This document shows, one piece after another, positions 1 to 9,099 of a stretch of 64,000 bases of DNA (position 1 is the stretch's first letter; every line of letters begins with the position of its first letter). Made by a program: the position numbers and the translations under genes. The notes beneath the pieces were generated by a model. It had not been told where the DNA came from. It worked only from the letters and a program-made list of their open reading frames with translations, and did not search any database. Source of the DNA: Larkinella punicea (GTDB lineage Bacteria > Bacteroidota > Bacteroidia > Cytophagales > Spirosomataceae); assembly GCF_003334855.1 (NCBI RefSeq), contig NZ_QOWE01000003.1:1-64000 (forward strand), written 5' to 3'.

Positions 1-133
1 CCCTGATTGACTAACAGGTAGTCCGAGTAAAGGTCGAAAATAGGTGAGACGAAGTGCATACCTAATTTTTTGTTAAATTTAATCAGTAAGCTGGCTTTCA
101 CGAAAGAGCTTGCGTAACATCAGTTATTAATTT

Positions 134-178
134 TCTCTGCTTAACTCTGCTCTCCTCCGCTCAACTCCGCGAAATAAC
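134..178. repeat. Half copy of palindrome family D
   Basis: The stretch contains CTGCTTAACTCTGCT and CAACTCCGCGAAATAAC, which match the right arm of the complete family D palindrome at 37954-38064. Only one arm is visible; no left arm precedes it within the window. Nothing else recognisable lies in bases 1-185, so this is the 3' flank of the amidohydrolase gene. Confidence 0.6.
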
Positions 179-185
179 TCTCCTA

Positions 186-1652
186 TCACTTCCGGTAATC
201 CAGCGCCGGTTTGCGGTCACCTAGCAAGGCTTCGTATTTGAAAGCAGCCCCACCCCGGGCTTTTTCCCAGTCGGTGCGGGCATTTTGAATCAGCGTTGGA
301 TCTTTAAAGAGGTCGATGGCCGTGAGCGATAGGGATTTAGCCGCGACCATCATGCCTTTGACGCCAATGCTCGTGCCGCTCGACGCCACCGCCTGCCAGC
401 TATGGGCGGCCGTTCCCGGAACCCAGGTGGCGGCCGATAGCCCAACCGTTGGAACCACCCAGCTTACATCGCCCACATCCGTCGACGCGCTGCTGAGGAG
501 GTCGTTATTCGAGAAGGGCGAAACCGCTGCGGCTTCCCCCGGTTTCCGAATGGAGCCAAACGAGGCCCCAAATGATTCGCCCAGTTTCTCGGCAAATTTG
601 GTTTCTTCCGGTGTGTAGGTGACGCCACCCACCAGGCTGAGGTTTTTGTGCATCTGTTTCGCCAGGGTCTCCACGGGCAGCAGGTTGTAGACGCCACCGA
701 TGATTTCATATTCCATTTTGGTTTCCGTACCCATGCCCGCTCCTTCGGCGGCTTTCACCATGCGCTTCCAGACGTCCTGCAAAATCGTCCGGTTTTTGTG
801 CCGTACGTAGTAGTAGACCTCCGCAAAGTCCGGTACGACATTCGGGGCTTCACCGCCTTTGGTGATGACGTAATGCACCCGCGTATCCGACGGAATGTGT
901 TCGCGCATCATGTTGATCATGTAATTCATCGATTCCACGCCGTCGAGGGCCGACCGTCCGCGATCGGGAGACGCGGCTGCGTGGGCCGCAATGCCCCGGA
1001 AGCGGAATTTGGCGGTGATGTTGGCGAGCGAGGTCGACGGGTCCGCTCCGTTGCGGTCGGCGGGGTGCCAGTGCAAAACCACGTCTACATCGCTGAACAG
1101 GCCTTCCCGCACCATGTACACTTTTCCCGAACCGCCTTCTTCCGCCGGGGTTCCGTAGAGCCGGATGGTGCCGCCTTTGCCGGACTTCTGCAACCAGTTT
1201 TTCACCGCGATGGCCGATGCTACCGAACCGGGGCCGAACAGATTGTGTCCGCAGGCGTGTCCGGCTTTTTTGGTGTCGAGCGGTTTTCGGTCAGGCGTGG
1301 CATCCTGTGTAATGCCCGGCAGGGCGTCGTATTCTGCCAGAATGCCGATGATCGGTTTGCCGCTTCCGAAGGTGGCCACAAAAGCCGTCGGAATACCGGC
1401 AACGCCCGCTTTCACCGAAAAACCTGCTTTGGTCAGTTCTTCCTGCAATAAAGCCGAGCTTTTCTGTTCCTGGTATCCCACCTCGGCCCAGTCCCAAATC
1501 TGTTTGGAAAGTGTGCCGTAGTGGGCCGATTTGCTATCCAGCCCCGCCAGAACCTCCTGTTGCTCTTTGGTTAGAGTCGATTGGGCGAGCAGGGCGGTGG
1601 GGAGCCAACCCAGTCCGAAGACCAGCAGTCGGAAAAGCGATTTTTTTTGCAT
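186..1652 (-). CDS. M20D family amidohydrolase (AbgB-like), secreted
   Basis: A zinc-dependent amidohydrolase of the M20D group, which cleaves amide bonds of N-acyl or aminobenzoyl-glutamate type substrates. Residues 1-23 form a signal peptide, so the enzyme acts outside the cytoplasm. Metal-site motifs are intact: GHACGHN at 131-137, the paired glutamates of PAEEGG at 171-172, HWH at 194-196 and the distal histidine of TAAHSW near 417. Length (488 aa) is usual for AbgB-like proteins. It is the last gene of a minus-strand series SusC, SusD, small secreted protein, amidohydrolase, so it probably hydrolyses what the SusCD pair imports. The exact substrate cannot be read from sequence. Confidence 0.88.
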   Translation of the reverse strand: MQKKSLFRLLVFGLGWLPTALLAQSTLTKEQQEVLAGLDSKSAHYGTLSKQIWDWAEVGYQEQKSSALLQEELTKAGFSVKAGVAGIPTAFVATFGSGKPIIGILAEYDALPGITQDATPDRKPLDTKKAGHACGHNLFGPGSVASAIAVKNWLQKSGKGGTIRLYGTPAEEGGSGKVYMVREGLFSDVDVVLHWHPADRNGADPSTSLANITAKFRFRGIAAHAAASPDRGRSALDGVESMNYMINMMREHIPSDTRVHYVITKGGEAPNVVPDFAEVYYYVRHKNRTILQDVWKRMVKAAEGAGMGTETKMEYEIIGGVYNLLPVETLAKQMHKNLSLVGGVTYTPEETKFAEKLGESFGASFGSIRKPGEAAAVSPFSNNDLLSSASTDVGDVSWVVPTVGLSAATWVPGTAAHSWQAVASSGTSIGVKGMMVAAKSLSLTAIDLFKDPTLIQNARTDWEKARGGAAFKYEALLGDRKPALDYRK

Positions 1653-1736
1653 AAGAAGTCGGTTAAGATGGTTTTGTAGACGTCATGCCGGCCGTAACCG
1701 GCACGACGCTACCGTTTCGCTGATGAAGGTATTGTT

Positions 1737-2351
1737 TTATTTTAAAGGTTGGTACAACGATTTCTTGTTATCGACCCGAATCACCAGGCGGCAATCGCCA
1801 ACCTGCCCCCGGGTTTCGTCACAAATACCGTCGTGGAACGCATCGAAGCGACGGCCATCGTTGGTCTGGACGACAAATTTTAGCTGAAACGTATCGTTCA
1901 GCACCAGACTCGTTGGCGACACGCCAACGGCCGCAGCGGCCTCGCTGGCTTTGATGGAAACCGTTGCCGGAAAGGTCGAGAAGGTTTTCCACAACTTGTC
2001 ATTGGCTACCAGACGGCTGGGCAATGGTGCCAGCGAACCGCTCGGATACAGACACCCGACACCGTTGCCACAAGAGGTCATGGAAGCCGCCAGCGTAATT
2101 TTGGGGCTGTTCAATCCGATCCAGACTTCAATGGCTTTAACACCGACGCCCTGCCCAAAATCTTCACCACTCAACTGAAACTCAAAATCCGTGGTCGCCA
2201 GATTTGTGACGTCAAAATACGCTTTGGCCGCATTGACCTTCGCCACCGCCACCGCTCCGGCGGGAGCCAGCGGAATGGGATCTTTGGTCTGGCAGGCGTC
2301 CGAAATGACCAGCGCGGTCATCAATAAAACTACATAAGCAATGGTCTTCAT
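1737..2351 (-). CDS. Small secreted or lipoprotein of unknown function
   Basis: I do not recognise this 204-residue protein. It begins with a hydrophobic leader followed by a cysteine near residue 20 (SDAC), a weak lipobox, so it may be a lipoprotein or a plain secreted protein. The mature part is rich in small and beta-forming residues. It contains two further cysteine pairs (SCGNGVGC near 95-102 and C-DETRGQVGDC near 180-190) that could form disulphides. Its place between SusD and the M20D amidohydrolase, all on the minus strand, suggests a surface or periplasmic accessory of that uptake system; this is inference from context only. Confidence 0.65.
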   Translation of the reverse strand: MKTIAYVVLLMTALVISDACQTKDPIPLAPAGAVAVAKVNAAKAYFDVTNLATTDFEFQLSGEDFGQGVGVKAIEVWIGLNSPKITLAASMTSCGNGVGCLYPSGSLAPLPSRLVANDKLWKTFSTFPATVSIKASEAAAAVGVSPTSLVLNDTFQLKFVVQTNDGRRFDAFHDGICDETRGQVGDCRLVIRVDNKKSLYQPLK

Positions 2352-2406
2352 ATCGTCAGGACGGTTTTGGAAACCGTGTTTTTAATGATAAATAGTTTCT
2401 CGCTTC

Positions 2407-2485
2407 TTGCCCCTAAATCCCCTAAAGGGGACTTGGACGCAGCTGATGCCAGATGAAAAGTCCCCTTTAGGGGATTTAGGGGCAA
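2407..2485. repeat. Palindromic repeat family A, copy A1
   Basis: Near-perfect inverted repeat: the left arm TTGCCCCTAAATCCCCTAAA continues to GGGGACTT and is mirrored by AAGTCCCCTTTAGGGG to 2485. The loop carries the family hallmark GGACGCAGC. It lies between SusD and the next gene of the same operon, so it would be transcribed as a long hairpin. Confidence 0.9.
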
Positions 2486-2492
2486 TCCAATC

Positions 2493-4079
2493 TTACAAAT
2501 CCCAGAAAACCGGGGTTACAAAATTGTTCTGGGCCGGGGCCGCCGTGTTGGTGTTCAACTCACGCTGCGAATACGTAAACCGCAGCGGGAACGGATTCAG
2601 GGGCGAAATCGGAGCCATCAGCGTCGGAATGCCGGTTCGGCGGTAGTCGTTGTACGATTCGATGCCGTTGCCGAACAGGGAAATGTACTTCTCGGTCATC
2701 ACCACCGGCAGTTTTCCAGCCGCCGGAGCCGCGTCGAATTTCGCCAGTCGATCATTCACGAAGTTGGTAATGGTGGTGGCCGATAGCTGCGTGCCGGAAT
2801 TTCCCGGAGCTTGTACAAAGCTGTTGATGCTGTTGAGGTTCAGTGTCATCCCGTTTCTGAAATATTCTTTGGCATCCCCCGTTGTACCGAGGGTCAGCGC
2901 GGCTTCGGCCAGAATAAAGTTGACCATCGAAGCCGTAACGATCGGGAAAATACCGGCGCCGGTGCCGTCCGCGGTGGTCACCACCCGGAAATTGGCCGGG
3001 GTATTGACGCCCGCATTGGTCAGAAATACGTTGGTGGTCGGCAAATTGCTGATGGGATTGTTGTCGTACAAACCGCCATACGGATAAAGTCCGAACGTAG
3101 CCCGAACGGCGTTGTCGGCGGGGGCACCGGTGGGATCACCCGTAAAGCGCCCGCCGTAACCGTTGCTGGTGCGGGTGAAATTGACCCCGGCATTGTTGGT
3201 CTGGCGATACACATAGTAACGCAAACGCGGATCATCGGTATTGTACAGACGCTCCATAAAGCCCTGATCCATCCAGAAATCCTTCGTGGCGCGGTAGTCG
3301 CTGATGTGAATTGGGTGGCGGTTTTGGGGCGTTTCGGTCGCGCCAAATTTGAACGTAAAATCCTGCGCATTCGTCAGAATCAACTGTCCACCGGCAATCA
3401 GCGCGTTGATTTCCTGTTTCACCCGCGCCTGTTCGCTGGGAACGAGTCGAATCTGATTCAGGAGTTTCAGTTTCAGGCTGTTGGCCGCCCGAATCCAGCC
3501 CAGGCGATCACCCCGGTAAAACAGATCCGCATTGCCGGGCGACACATACGGCGTTTTGTTCAGATCGGCAATGGCTTCGTCGATGAGCTTGAAAACCGCT
3601 GCATAAATATCAGCCCCTTTGTCGAATTTCGGGCTGAGGTTGCCATCACCCTGCGACGCTTCCGAGAACGGTACATCGCCCCAGAGATCGACCAGCACGC
3701 TGTAGACGTACGCTTTTTCGAGTTTGGCAATTCCGACGTAACTCCACTGGCTTCTGGCGGTTCCTTCCCGGATGATAATTTCCAGGTCGTTCAGGGCTTC
3801 CGAGTAAATGCCGTTCCAGGGCGTCTGGAAGGTCGAACCGCTCATATCGAAGCGGCTGGGGCCGTTTTGTGTCGCGTGTTGCATGATGACCGTCGCCACG
3901 CGGTTGGTGGCTCCCCCGCCGATGTGGACGCCAATGGAAACCTGCGTGGCCGGAAGAAGCAGATCCAGTACCGGTTGCGCCGGGGTGTTCGGATCGACGT
4001 TAATGTCCAGAAAATCATTGCAACTGCTGAACGTGAGCGCGAGAAAAGCCCCGAGGAACAGTTTAAATATCGTTTTCAT
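2493..4079 (-). CDS. SusD/RagB-like nutrient-binding lipoprotein (SusD_2 type)
   Basis: Surface lipoprotein that captures substrate and acts as the lid of the SusC barrel. Residues 1-20 are a lipoprotein signal with Cys20 (FSSC), followed by the typical NDFLDIN of SusD proteins. TPR-like helical segments follow, and near the C-terminus GNGIESYNDYRRTG is characteristic of the SusD_2 subgroup. The 528-residue length is normal. It is 36 bp downstream of the SusC gene on the same strand, the standard pairing. Substrate class is unknown; a peptide or N-acyl amino acid is as likely as a glycan because an amidohydrolase, not a glycosidase, lies downstream. Confidence 0.93.
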   Translation of the reverse strand: MKTIFKLFLGAFLALTFSSCNDFLDINVDPNTPAQPVLDLLLPATQVSIGVHIGGGATNRVATVIMQHATQNGPSRFDMSGSTFQTPWNGIYSEALNDLEIIIREGTARSQWSYVGIAKLEKAYVYSVLVDLWGDVPFSEASQGDGNLSPKFDKGADIYAAVFKLIDEAIADLNKTPYVSPGNADLFYRGDRLGWIRAANSLKLKLLNQIRLVPSEQARVKQEINALIAGGQLILTNAQDFTFKFGATETPQNRHPIHISDYRATKDFWMDQGFMERLYNTDDPRLRYYVYRQTNNAGVNFTRTSNGYGGRFTGDPTGAPADNAVRATFGLYPYGGLYDNNPISNLPTTNVFLTNAGVNTPANFRVVTTADGTGAGIFPIVTASMVNFILAEAALTLGTTGDAKEYFRNGMTLNLNSINSFVQAPGNSGTQLSATTITNFVNDRLAKFDAAPAAGKLPVVMTEKYISLFGNGIESYNDYRRTGIPTLMAPISPLNPFPLRFTYSQRELNTNTAAPAQNNFVTPVFWDL

Positions 4080-4115
4080 AAATAAGTTTCGGTAAATGTT
4101 GGAGAGAAAACCGCA

Positions 4116-7100
4116 TCAGAACGTAAACCGCAGGTTGACGCCGTACCGTTTAGTAGTCGGAACCGCCACCAGTTCGAAGCCCTGGGCATTGCCCGCACCC
4201 AGTGAATTCACTTCCGGATCGAAATTCATGTACTTGGGGAAGTTAGGCGCTTTGTACCACAGGTTGCGACCGCTTAGCGAAATCGTTGCCGATCCAAAGG
4301 GCGTTTTCGCCAGCCAGAGCGCCGGAATCTGGTAGGCCAGCGACACTTCGCGCAGGCGGAAAACCGTCGCGTCGAAAACCCGGAACTCGTCGGCGGTTCC
4401 CTGACTACCACTGAAAGCACCCGTACCGAAGTAATATTCGTTCACCGAAATCGGGATGTTGTTGGGTTGTTTCTGGCCGTCGGCCGTCAAAATGGGCATT
4501 TTGGTATTCGGATCGCCCAATACGCCCACCGGCACCAGCACCTTGTTGCGGTCTTCGTTGTCGCGCGTGATGCCCCGGCTCAGCATTTCGGCCACCGAAA
4601 CCGACAGCAGATCTCCGCCCTGCTTCCAGTCAAACAACGCACCGAGCGTGAAGCCTTTGTAGGTAAAGGTGTTGGTAATCCCCATCGTGAACTTTGGGTT
4701 CGGATTGCCAACCGGTCCCTGGCGATCCGCCAGAATGGCCTTGCCGGTGGCCGGGTTGATCAACAGATTGCCTTCGTCGTCGCGCAGGTAATAGCTGCCC
4801 CGAATCAAACCGTAGGGCTGGCCAACGATGTGCATACTGCCGATCGTGTTGGTCGCATTCGCCTGACTGTAATAGAGTTCGGTAGCGCCACCCAGATCCA
4901 GCACCAGGTTTCGGTTGCGGGTGAAAGCCGTGTAAATATTCCATTTGAAACCGTTGGACAACTGGATCGGCGTGATGTCCAGACCAAGTTCAATGCCTTC
5001 GTTGCGCACTTTTCCGAGGTTCACCACCCGCGTCAGGTAACCGGAGGAGGGAGCGACATCGACCGTGAAAATCTGGGACGTACTGATTTTTCGGTAATAG
5101 GTCAGGTCGATTCCGATGCGGTCTTTCAGAAAACGCAGTTCCGTACCGGCTTCAAATTCGCGGATAAACTCCGGTTTCAGCGTCGCACTGCCCAGCCGGT
5201 TGCTGTAGGTCATTGCGTTGACGCCGTTGAACGGGGCCAGAATGTCGACCGGTCCGGGATGCGTGAACGACGGGTTAATGTTGTAAACCGTCTGGGTCTG
5301 GTACGGACTGGCTTCGTTGCCGACTACGGCGTAACCCAGGCGGATTTTACCGAATGACAAAATCGCCGGATTGGTTTTGAACAGTTCCGTGAAAACAAAC
5401 GAGCCGTTGACGCCCGGATAGAAATAGCTGCGGTTGCCTTTCGGGAGGGTCGAGGAAATGTCGTTCCGGGCGACCACGTTCAGGAAGGCGAAGTTGCGGT
5501 ACGACAACTGGAAATCCCCGAAAAACGCCATAAACCGCTGTTTGATCAGGTTTCCGCCGAACGTCTGCTGAATCCGGGTGTTGTCGAGATCGTTGATGCC
5601 CGGCACAATAATCCCGTCGCCAAACACGAGCTGGCGGTCGGTCAGCCGTTGGTTGACGTTGTTGCCGATGATGGCCCGCAAGCTGAAATCCGGCCCGAAA
5701 TCCCGGGTTGCCGTGATGAGCAGGTTGCCATCGAGTTCCTGGCGGTAAATGTTGTCATCGGTGACGTTTCCGTTCGGATAAATCTCGCCATTTTTCCCGT
5801 TCACGCTCCGGCGACGGTCGGTGTAGGCATTGAAACCTGCCGTATACTGGACGTTCAGCCACGAAAACGGATCGAATCCGAGGGTGAATTTTCCGTAATA
5901 CCGGTCCACTTTGCTCGTAAACGGGCTGTTTTTTACCGACCAGTACGGGTTATCGATGCCGACCCGGTCATACACACTGCCGCCGGTCAGCGGATTGGTG
6001 TTCGGGTAGTTGGTCAGGTCGTAGCTATTGGGTGTCCACGGCAGAATTTCGATGGCCGAGGGGCCGTTTCCGATGCTCGACGTAAGCTGCGGGGAGCGCT
6101 GGTCGATGTTCACGTACGTCAGCGACCCGTTGAGGTAGAAGCCGTTGTCCAACTGCGCATTCCCGCCGATGTTGAAACTGGTCCGGTTGATTTTATTTTC
6201 GGGAACAATCCCTTTGTTGGCCGTTCGCGAAAAACCGGCGGTCAGGCTGGCTTTTTCGTTGCCCCCCGAAACACTGAAAGCGTTTTCGTAGACAAAGCCG
6301 TTTTCGTAGAAATTCTCAAAGTTCTGCTGACCAAACGGTTCGTATTTGACCTTTTTGTTCGCCAGCTCCGGGAAAACCGTTGGCAGACGAACGCCGATGG
6401 GGTGGAGGATGGAGTCGATCTGGGAATACGGCGCTCCCCAGGTGCCAAACACCCCGTAGCGCGTATCCCACTCCGTTCCCTGGCCATACGTCGTCTGGTA
6501 TTCCGGTGCTTTGGCGAGTTTCTCGTACGAATACGAGGTGTTGTACGTGATCTCAAGGCCTTTTTTCGACTTCTTGCGGTTGTTTTTAGTCGTCACGATG
6601 ATGGCACCATTGGCCGCCCGCGAACCGTAGAGTGCTGCCGCTGCCGCCCCTTTCAAAACCGTCATCGACTCGATATTGTTGGGGTCGAGGTCAAAGGCGC
6701 GGTTGGTGAAACTCGCCCCGCCCTGCTGACCGCCGTCGGTCAAAAAGGAGGAGTTGTCGAACGGCACGCCATCGACGACGAACAACGGCTGGTTGTTGTT
6801 GGAAAGTGACGAGTTCCCGCGAATCGTGATGTTGGTCGAACCACCGGCGGCCCCGCCCGATCCCTGTACGTTGACCCCAGCCACTTTTCCCGACAGCGAA
6901 CGAAGCGGGTCCGGTTCCGAAATCTGGGCAATTTTGCTGCTGTTGATGGTGCTCACCGAGTAGCCCAGTGCTTTCTTTTCCCGGGTAATCCCAACGGCGG
7001 TGACGACGACTTCGGTCAACTGCTTGGTGTCCGTTGGCAGGGAAACGTCGATGGTGGTTTGGGAACCGATGGTCACTTCCTGGGTCTGGAAGCCGATGGA

Positions 7101-7325
7101 GGAGAAAACGAGTGTTGTGGCACCCGCCGGGACGTTAATCTGGTACTCGCCCTGTGCGCCGGTCACCGTTCCAATTTGCTGGTTTCCTTTGACCGACACC
7201 GTCACGCCCGGTAAAACCGTGCGTTCTTCGGCGGTAATCACCTTACCACGAACGGCTTTCTGCTGAGCGTGGCTCAGGAAAGCACACAGTAGTAGGAAAA
7301 ATGTGAGTTGTACACATTTTGTCAT
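4116..7325 (-). CDS. SusC/RagA family TonB-dependent outer-membrane transporter
   Basis: A 1069-residue outer-membrane import channel. It has a signal peptide (about 1-20), a carboxypeptidase-regulatory-like beta-sandwich (about 25-105), a plug domain starting near LTEVVVTAVG at 105-115 with the usual VRGNSSLSN-type and LYGSRAANGAIIVTTK signatures, and a 22-strand barrel ending in a terminal phenylalanine (RFTF). It forms the TonB-powered complex with the SusD protein just downstream. Length, order and the terminal aromatic residue all fit the family. No anti-sigma/ECF pair lies next to it, so how it is controlled is not visible. Confidence 0.95.
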   Translation of the reverse strand: MTKCVQLTFFLLLCAFLSHAQQKAVRGKVITAEERTVLPGVTVSVKGNQQIGTVTGAQGEYQINVPAGATTLVFSSIGFQTQEVTIGSQTTIDVSLPTDTKQLTEVVVTAVGITREKKALGYSVSTINSSKIAQISEPDPLRSLSGKVAGVNVQGSGGAAGGSTNITIRGNSSLSNNNQPLFVVDGVPFDNSSFLTDGGQQGGASFTNRAFDLDPNNIESMTVLKGAAAAALYGSRAANGAIIVTTKNNRKKSKKGLEITYNTSYSYEKLAKAPEYQTTYGQGTEWDTRYGVFGTWGAPYSQIDSILHPIGVRLPTVFPELANKKVKYEPFGQQNFENFYENGFVYENAFSVSGGNEKASLTAGFSRTANKGIVPENKINRTSFNIGGNAQLDNGFYLNGSLTYVNIDQRSPQLTSSIGNGPSAIEILPWTPNSYDLTNYPNTNPLTGGSVYDRVGIDNPYWSVKNSPFTSKVDRYYGKFTLGFDPFSWLNVQYTAGFNAYTDRRRSVNGKNGEIYPNGNVTDDNIYRQELDGNLLITATRDFGPDFSLRAIIGNNVNQRLTDRQLVFGDGIIVPGINDLDNTRIQQTFGGNLIKQRFMAFFGDFQLSYRNFAFLNVVARNDISSTLPKGNRSYFYPGVNGSFVFTELFKTNPAILSFGKIRLGYAVVGNEASPYQTQTVYNINPSFTHPGPVDILAPFNGVNAMTYSNRLGSATLKPEFIREFEAGTELRFLKDRIGIDLTYYRKISTSQIFTVDVAPSSGYLTRVVNLGKVRNEGIELGLDITPIQLSNGFKWNIYTAFTRNRNLVLDLGGATELYYSQANATNTIGSMHIVGQPYGLIRGSYYLRDDEGNLLINPATGKAILADRQGPVGNPNPKFTMGITNTFTYKGFTLGALFDWKQGGDLLSVSVAEMLSRGITRDNEDRNKVLVPVGVLGDPNTKMPILTADGQKQPNNIPISVNEYYFGTGAFSGSQGTADEFRVFDATVFRLREVSLAYQIPALWLAKTPFGSATISLSGRNLWYKAPNFPKYMNFDPEVNSLGAGNAQGFELVAVPTTKRYGVNLRFTF

Positions 7326-7757
7326 AGAATTTAATAGAGTAAGTGAAAAATAGGTTAGGTACAGTTCTGGACTGATTATGTCAAATTAAGTTCTATTTTG
7401 TGAATAATAAGTTTATTTTTAAACATAAATTTTTAAAATATTTAATTTTTAGAATATTATCAGTAAATATTTGAACTAAATTTTTAGAAGACATAAATTT
7501 TGATTTATAGGGATAAAGGCTTTGTATATTCGAATTGTACAAAATGTCGTTGGGCCTGAATAGCAATAAGGCTTGTCAAAATAGCGGGACCACTATACGT
7601 CATTTTCGTCCCTACGCGGAAAATCAATATCTTCACAATTCAAAGACGTTCGCTTTTTGCCCTTAAATCAATTAGGGGACTTTTAGCATTCCGAGGGCTC
7701 CGCGTCCAAGTCCCCTTCAGGGGATTAGGGGCAAAAAATCCATCAAGCGCAGAATTT
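7326..7757. other. AT-rich divergent intergenic region with repeat A2
   Basis: This 432-bp spacer separates the SusC operon (minus) from the MOSC gene (plus) and must hold the promoters of both. Bases 7370-7560 are very AT-rich compared with the flanks, as expected for a promoter region; no clean TAnnTTTG was found on the minus strand. The right part holds the family A repeat described separately. No gene is seen. Confidence 0.6.
7654..7737. repeat. Palindromic repeat family A, copy A2 (diverged)
   Basis: Left arm TTTTTGCCCTTAAATCAATT and right arm CCCCTTCAGGGGATTAGGGG are diverged versions of the family A arms; the loop keeps GCGTCCAAGTCC. It lies directly upstream of the MOSC gene start, 20 bp from the GTG codon. 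Confidence 0.75.
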
Positions 7758-8279
7758 GTGGAAAATCAGTTGAAGATTTTACTGGAAACGTTTCCCCGTT
7801 CGGGGCAGGTAGAATGGATTGGGATTCGGCCGCAGAAACACGGCGCCATCGAAGTGGTTCGTGAAGTCGAAGTTTCAGAGAAAAAAGGGCTGGTGGGCGA
7901 TCACTACAGCGGGCGCAACGGCAACCGGCATGTAACGCTGATTCAGGCCGAACACCTGCCGGTGGTGGCCGCCCTGACCGGGCGTGAATCGCTCAACCCG
8001 GTTTTGCTGCGTAGAAATATCGTCATCGCCGGGCTGAACCTGCTGGCGTTGAAAGACCATCAGATTCAGATCGGCGATGCGGTTATTTTGGAAATTACCG
8101 GACAATGTCACCCCTGTTCACGCATGGAAACCAACCTGGGGCCGGGCGGTTACAACGCCATGCGCGGCCACGGCGGACTTACGGCACGGGTCGTCCGGGG
8201 TGGTATCATTCACTTGAATGATCCGGTTATGGTCTTAAAAACCGATCAGACCGGGACCGAGCGGCTGACCAATTCCTGA
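7758..8279 (+). CDS. MOSC domain-containing protein
   Basis: A stand-alone MOSC (molybdenum cofactor sulfurase C-terminal) protein of 173 residues. These proteins bind or transfer sulfur on molybdenum cofactor, or act in small-molecule detoxification, often through a cysteine. ITGQCHPCSRME places cysteines at 117 and 120, followed by the glycine-rich GYNAMRGHGGLTARV typical of the fold. GTG at 7758 is the only reasonable start because it gives a complete domain and no ATG occurs until well inside it. The last 34 bp overlap the end of the convergent HAD gene. The true substrate is unknown. Confidence 0.87.
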   Translation: MENQLKILLETFPRSGQVEWIGIRPQKHGAIEVVREVEVSEKKGLVGDHYSGRNGNRHVTLIQAEHLPVVAALTGRESLNPVLLRRNIVIAGLNLLALKDHQIQIGDAVILEITGQCHPCSRMETNLGPGGYNAMRGHGGLTARVVRGGIIHLNDPVMVLKTDQTGTERLTNS

Positions 8280-8920
8280 AACCGGTCGGGCGTCAGTTCC
8301 GTGAAGTCACGGATTACCACGTCGGCTCCCACCCGGTGCAGTTCTTCGGCCGAGTCCGTGGTGGCCAGTCCGATCACGTACGCACCGGCCGCTTTGGCCG
8401 CCCGGATGCCTGTGGTTGAGTCTTCAAAAATGACACTCTCGTGGGGTTCGACGCCCAGCAGTTCCATCGCTTTCCGGTAGATTTCCGGGTCCGGTTTCGG
8501 TCGGCTGACCTTGCTTTCGTCGAGTAAAACCGTAAACCAGGAACGCAAATCCAGCGCATCCATCACAAAATCGAGGTTTTCGAGCGGGGCTGACGTACCA
8601 ACGGCTGTCAATATACCGGCATTCCGCAGCAATTGAAGAAAGTCGGTCAGACCGGCCACCGGCCTGATGTCGGGCTGGTACAACTCCCGAAACAAGGCTT
8701 CCTTTTCGGCGGCCAACTGCCGGGATTCGGCATCCGAAAGCGTGCGATCGGTGAAAAGGTGATTCAGAATCTGGCTGTTGTGTTTCCCCGAAACGTACTG
8801 AACAAAATCAGCGTCGGACAACGGTTTTCCGTAGCGTTCAAAATACTGGCGCCAGGCCAGGCGGTGGTGAGGATTGGTGTCGACAATGACACCATCCATG
8901 TCAAAAATGGCAGCTTTCAT
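8246..8920 (-). CDS. HAD-family hydrolase, beta-phosphoglucomutase-like
   Basis: A 224-residue cytosolic phosphatase or phosphomutase of HAD subfamily IA. Motif I is DMDGV at 7-11 with Asp7 as nucleophile and Asp9 as acid/base. A helical cap follows, motif II is the TSAP segment near 113, and motif III/IV is the lysine in SKVSRPKPDP followed by FEDSTTGIRAAKAAG. The sequence resembles beta-phosphoglucomutases and small sugar-phosphate phosphatases, which cannot be separated by eye. It is transcribed alone on the minus strand and its 3' end overlaps the MOSC gene tail to tail. Confidence 0.88.
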   Translation of the reverse strand: MKAAIFDMDGVIVDTNPHHRLAWRQYFERYGKPLSDADFVQYVSGKHNSQILNHLFTDRTLSDAESRQLAAEKEALFRELYQPDIRPVAGLTDFLQLLRNAGILTAVGTSAPLENLDFVMDALDLRSWFTVLLDESKVSRPKPDPEIYRKAMELLGVEPHESVIFEDSTTGIRAAKAAGAYVIGLATTDSAEELHRVGADVVIRDFTELTPDRFQELVSRSVPV

Positions 8921-8967
8921 GAGTGAATGTAGAGAATGGAGCGGTGAAACCGCGTTTTGAATGTTTT

Positions 8968-9093
8968 TAGGACTTTCGCATTCTGCCCCTAAATCCCCTA
9001 AAGGGGACTTGGACGCAGCTTAATCCGGATGCTAAAAGTCCGGCAGCGGCCGACCGTCCTTTAGGGATTTAGGGGCAGAATGCGAAAGTCCTA
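8968..9093. repeat. Palindromic repeat family A, copy A3, with 16-nt GC insert
   Basis: Long palindrome starting TAGGACTTTCGCATTCTG and ending with its complement. The right arm is interrupted at 9042-9057 by the 16-nt insert GGCAGCGGCCGACCGT between AAAAGTCC and CCTTTAGG. Removing the insert restores the family consensus except for one missing G. It sits between the HAD and MFS genes. Confidence 0.9.
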
Positions 9094-9099
9094 GTTTTA

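Noticed and set aside
648-1451. Long plus-strand open frame inside the M20D gene
   Set aside because: It is a shadow frame opposite a gene with intact catalytic motifs; similar shadows lie opposite SusC, SusD, the PQQ enzyme, the helicase and hisD.
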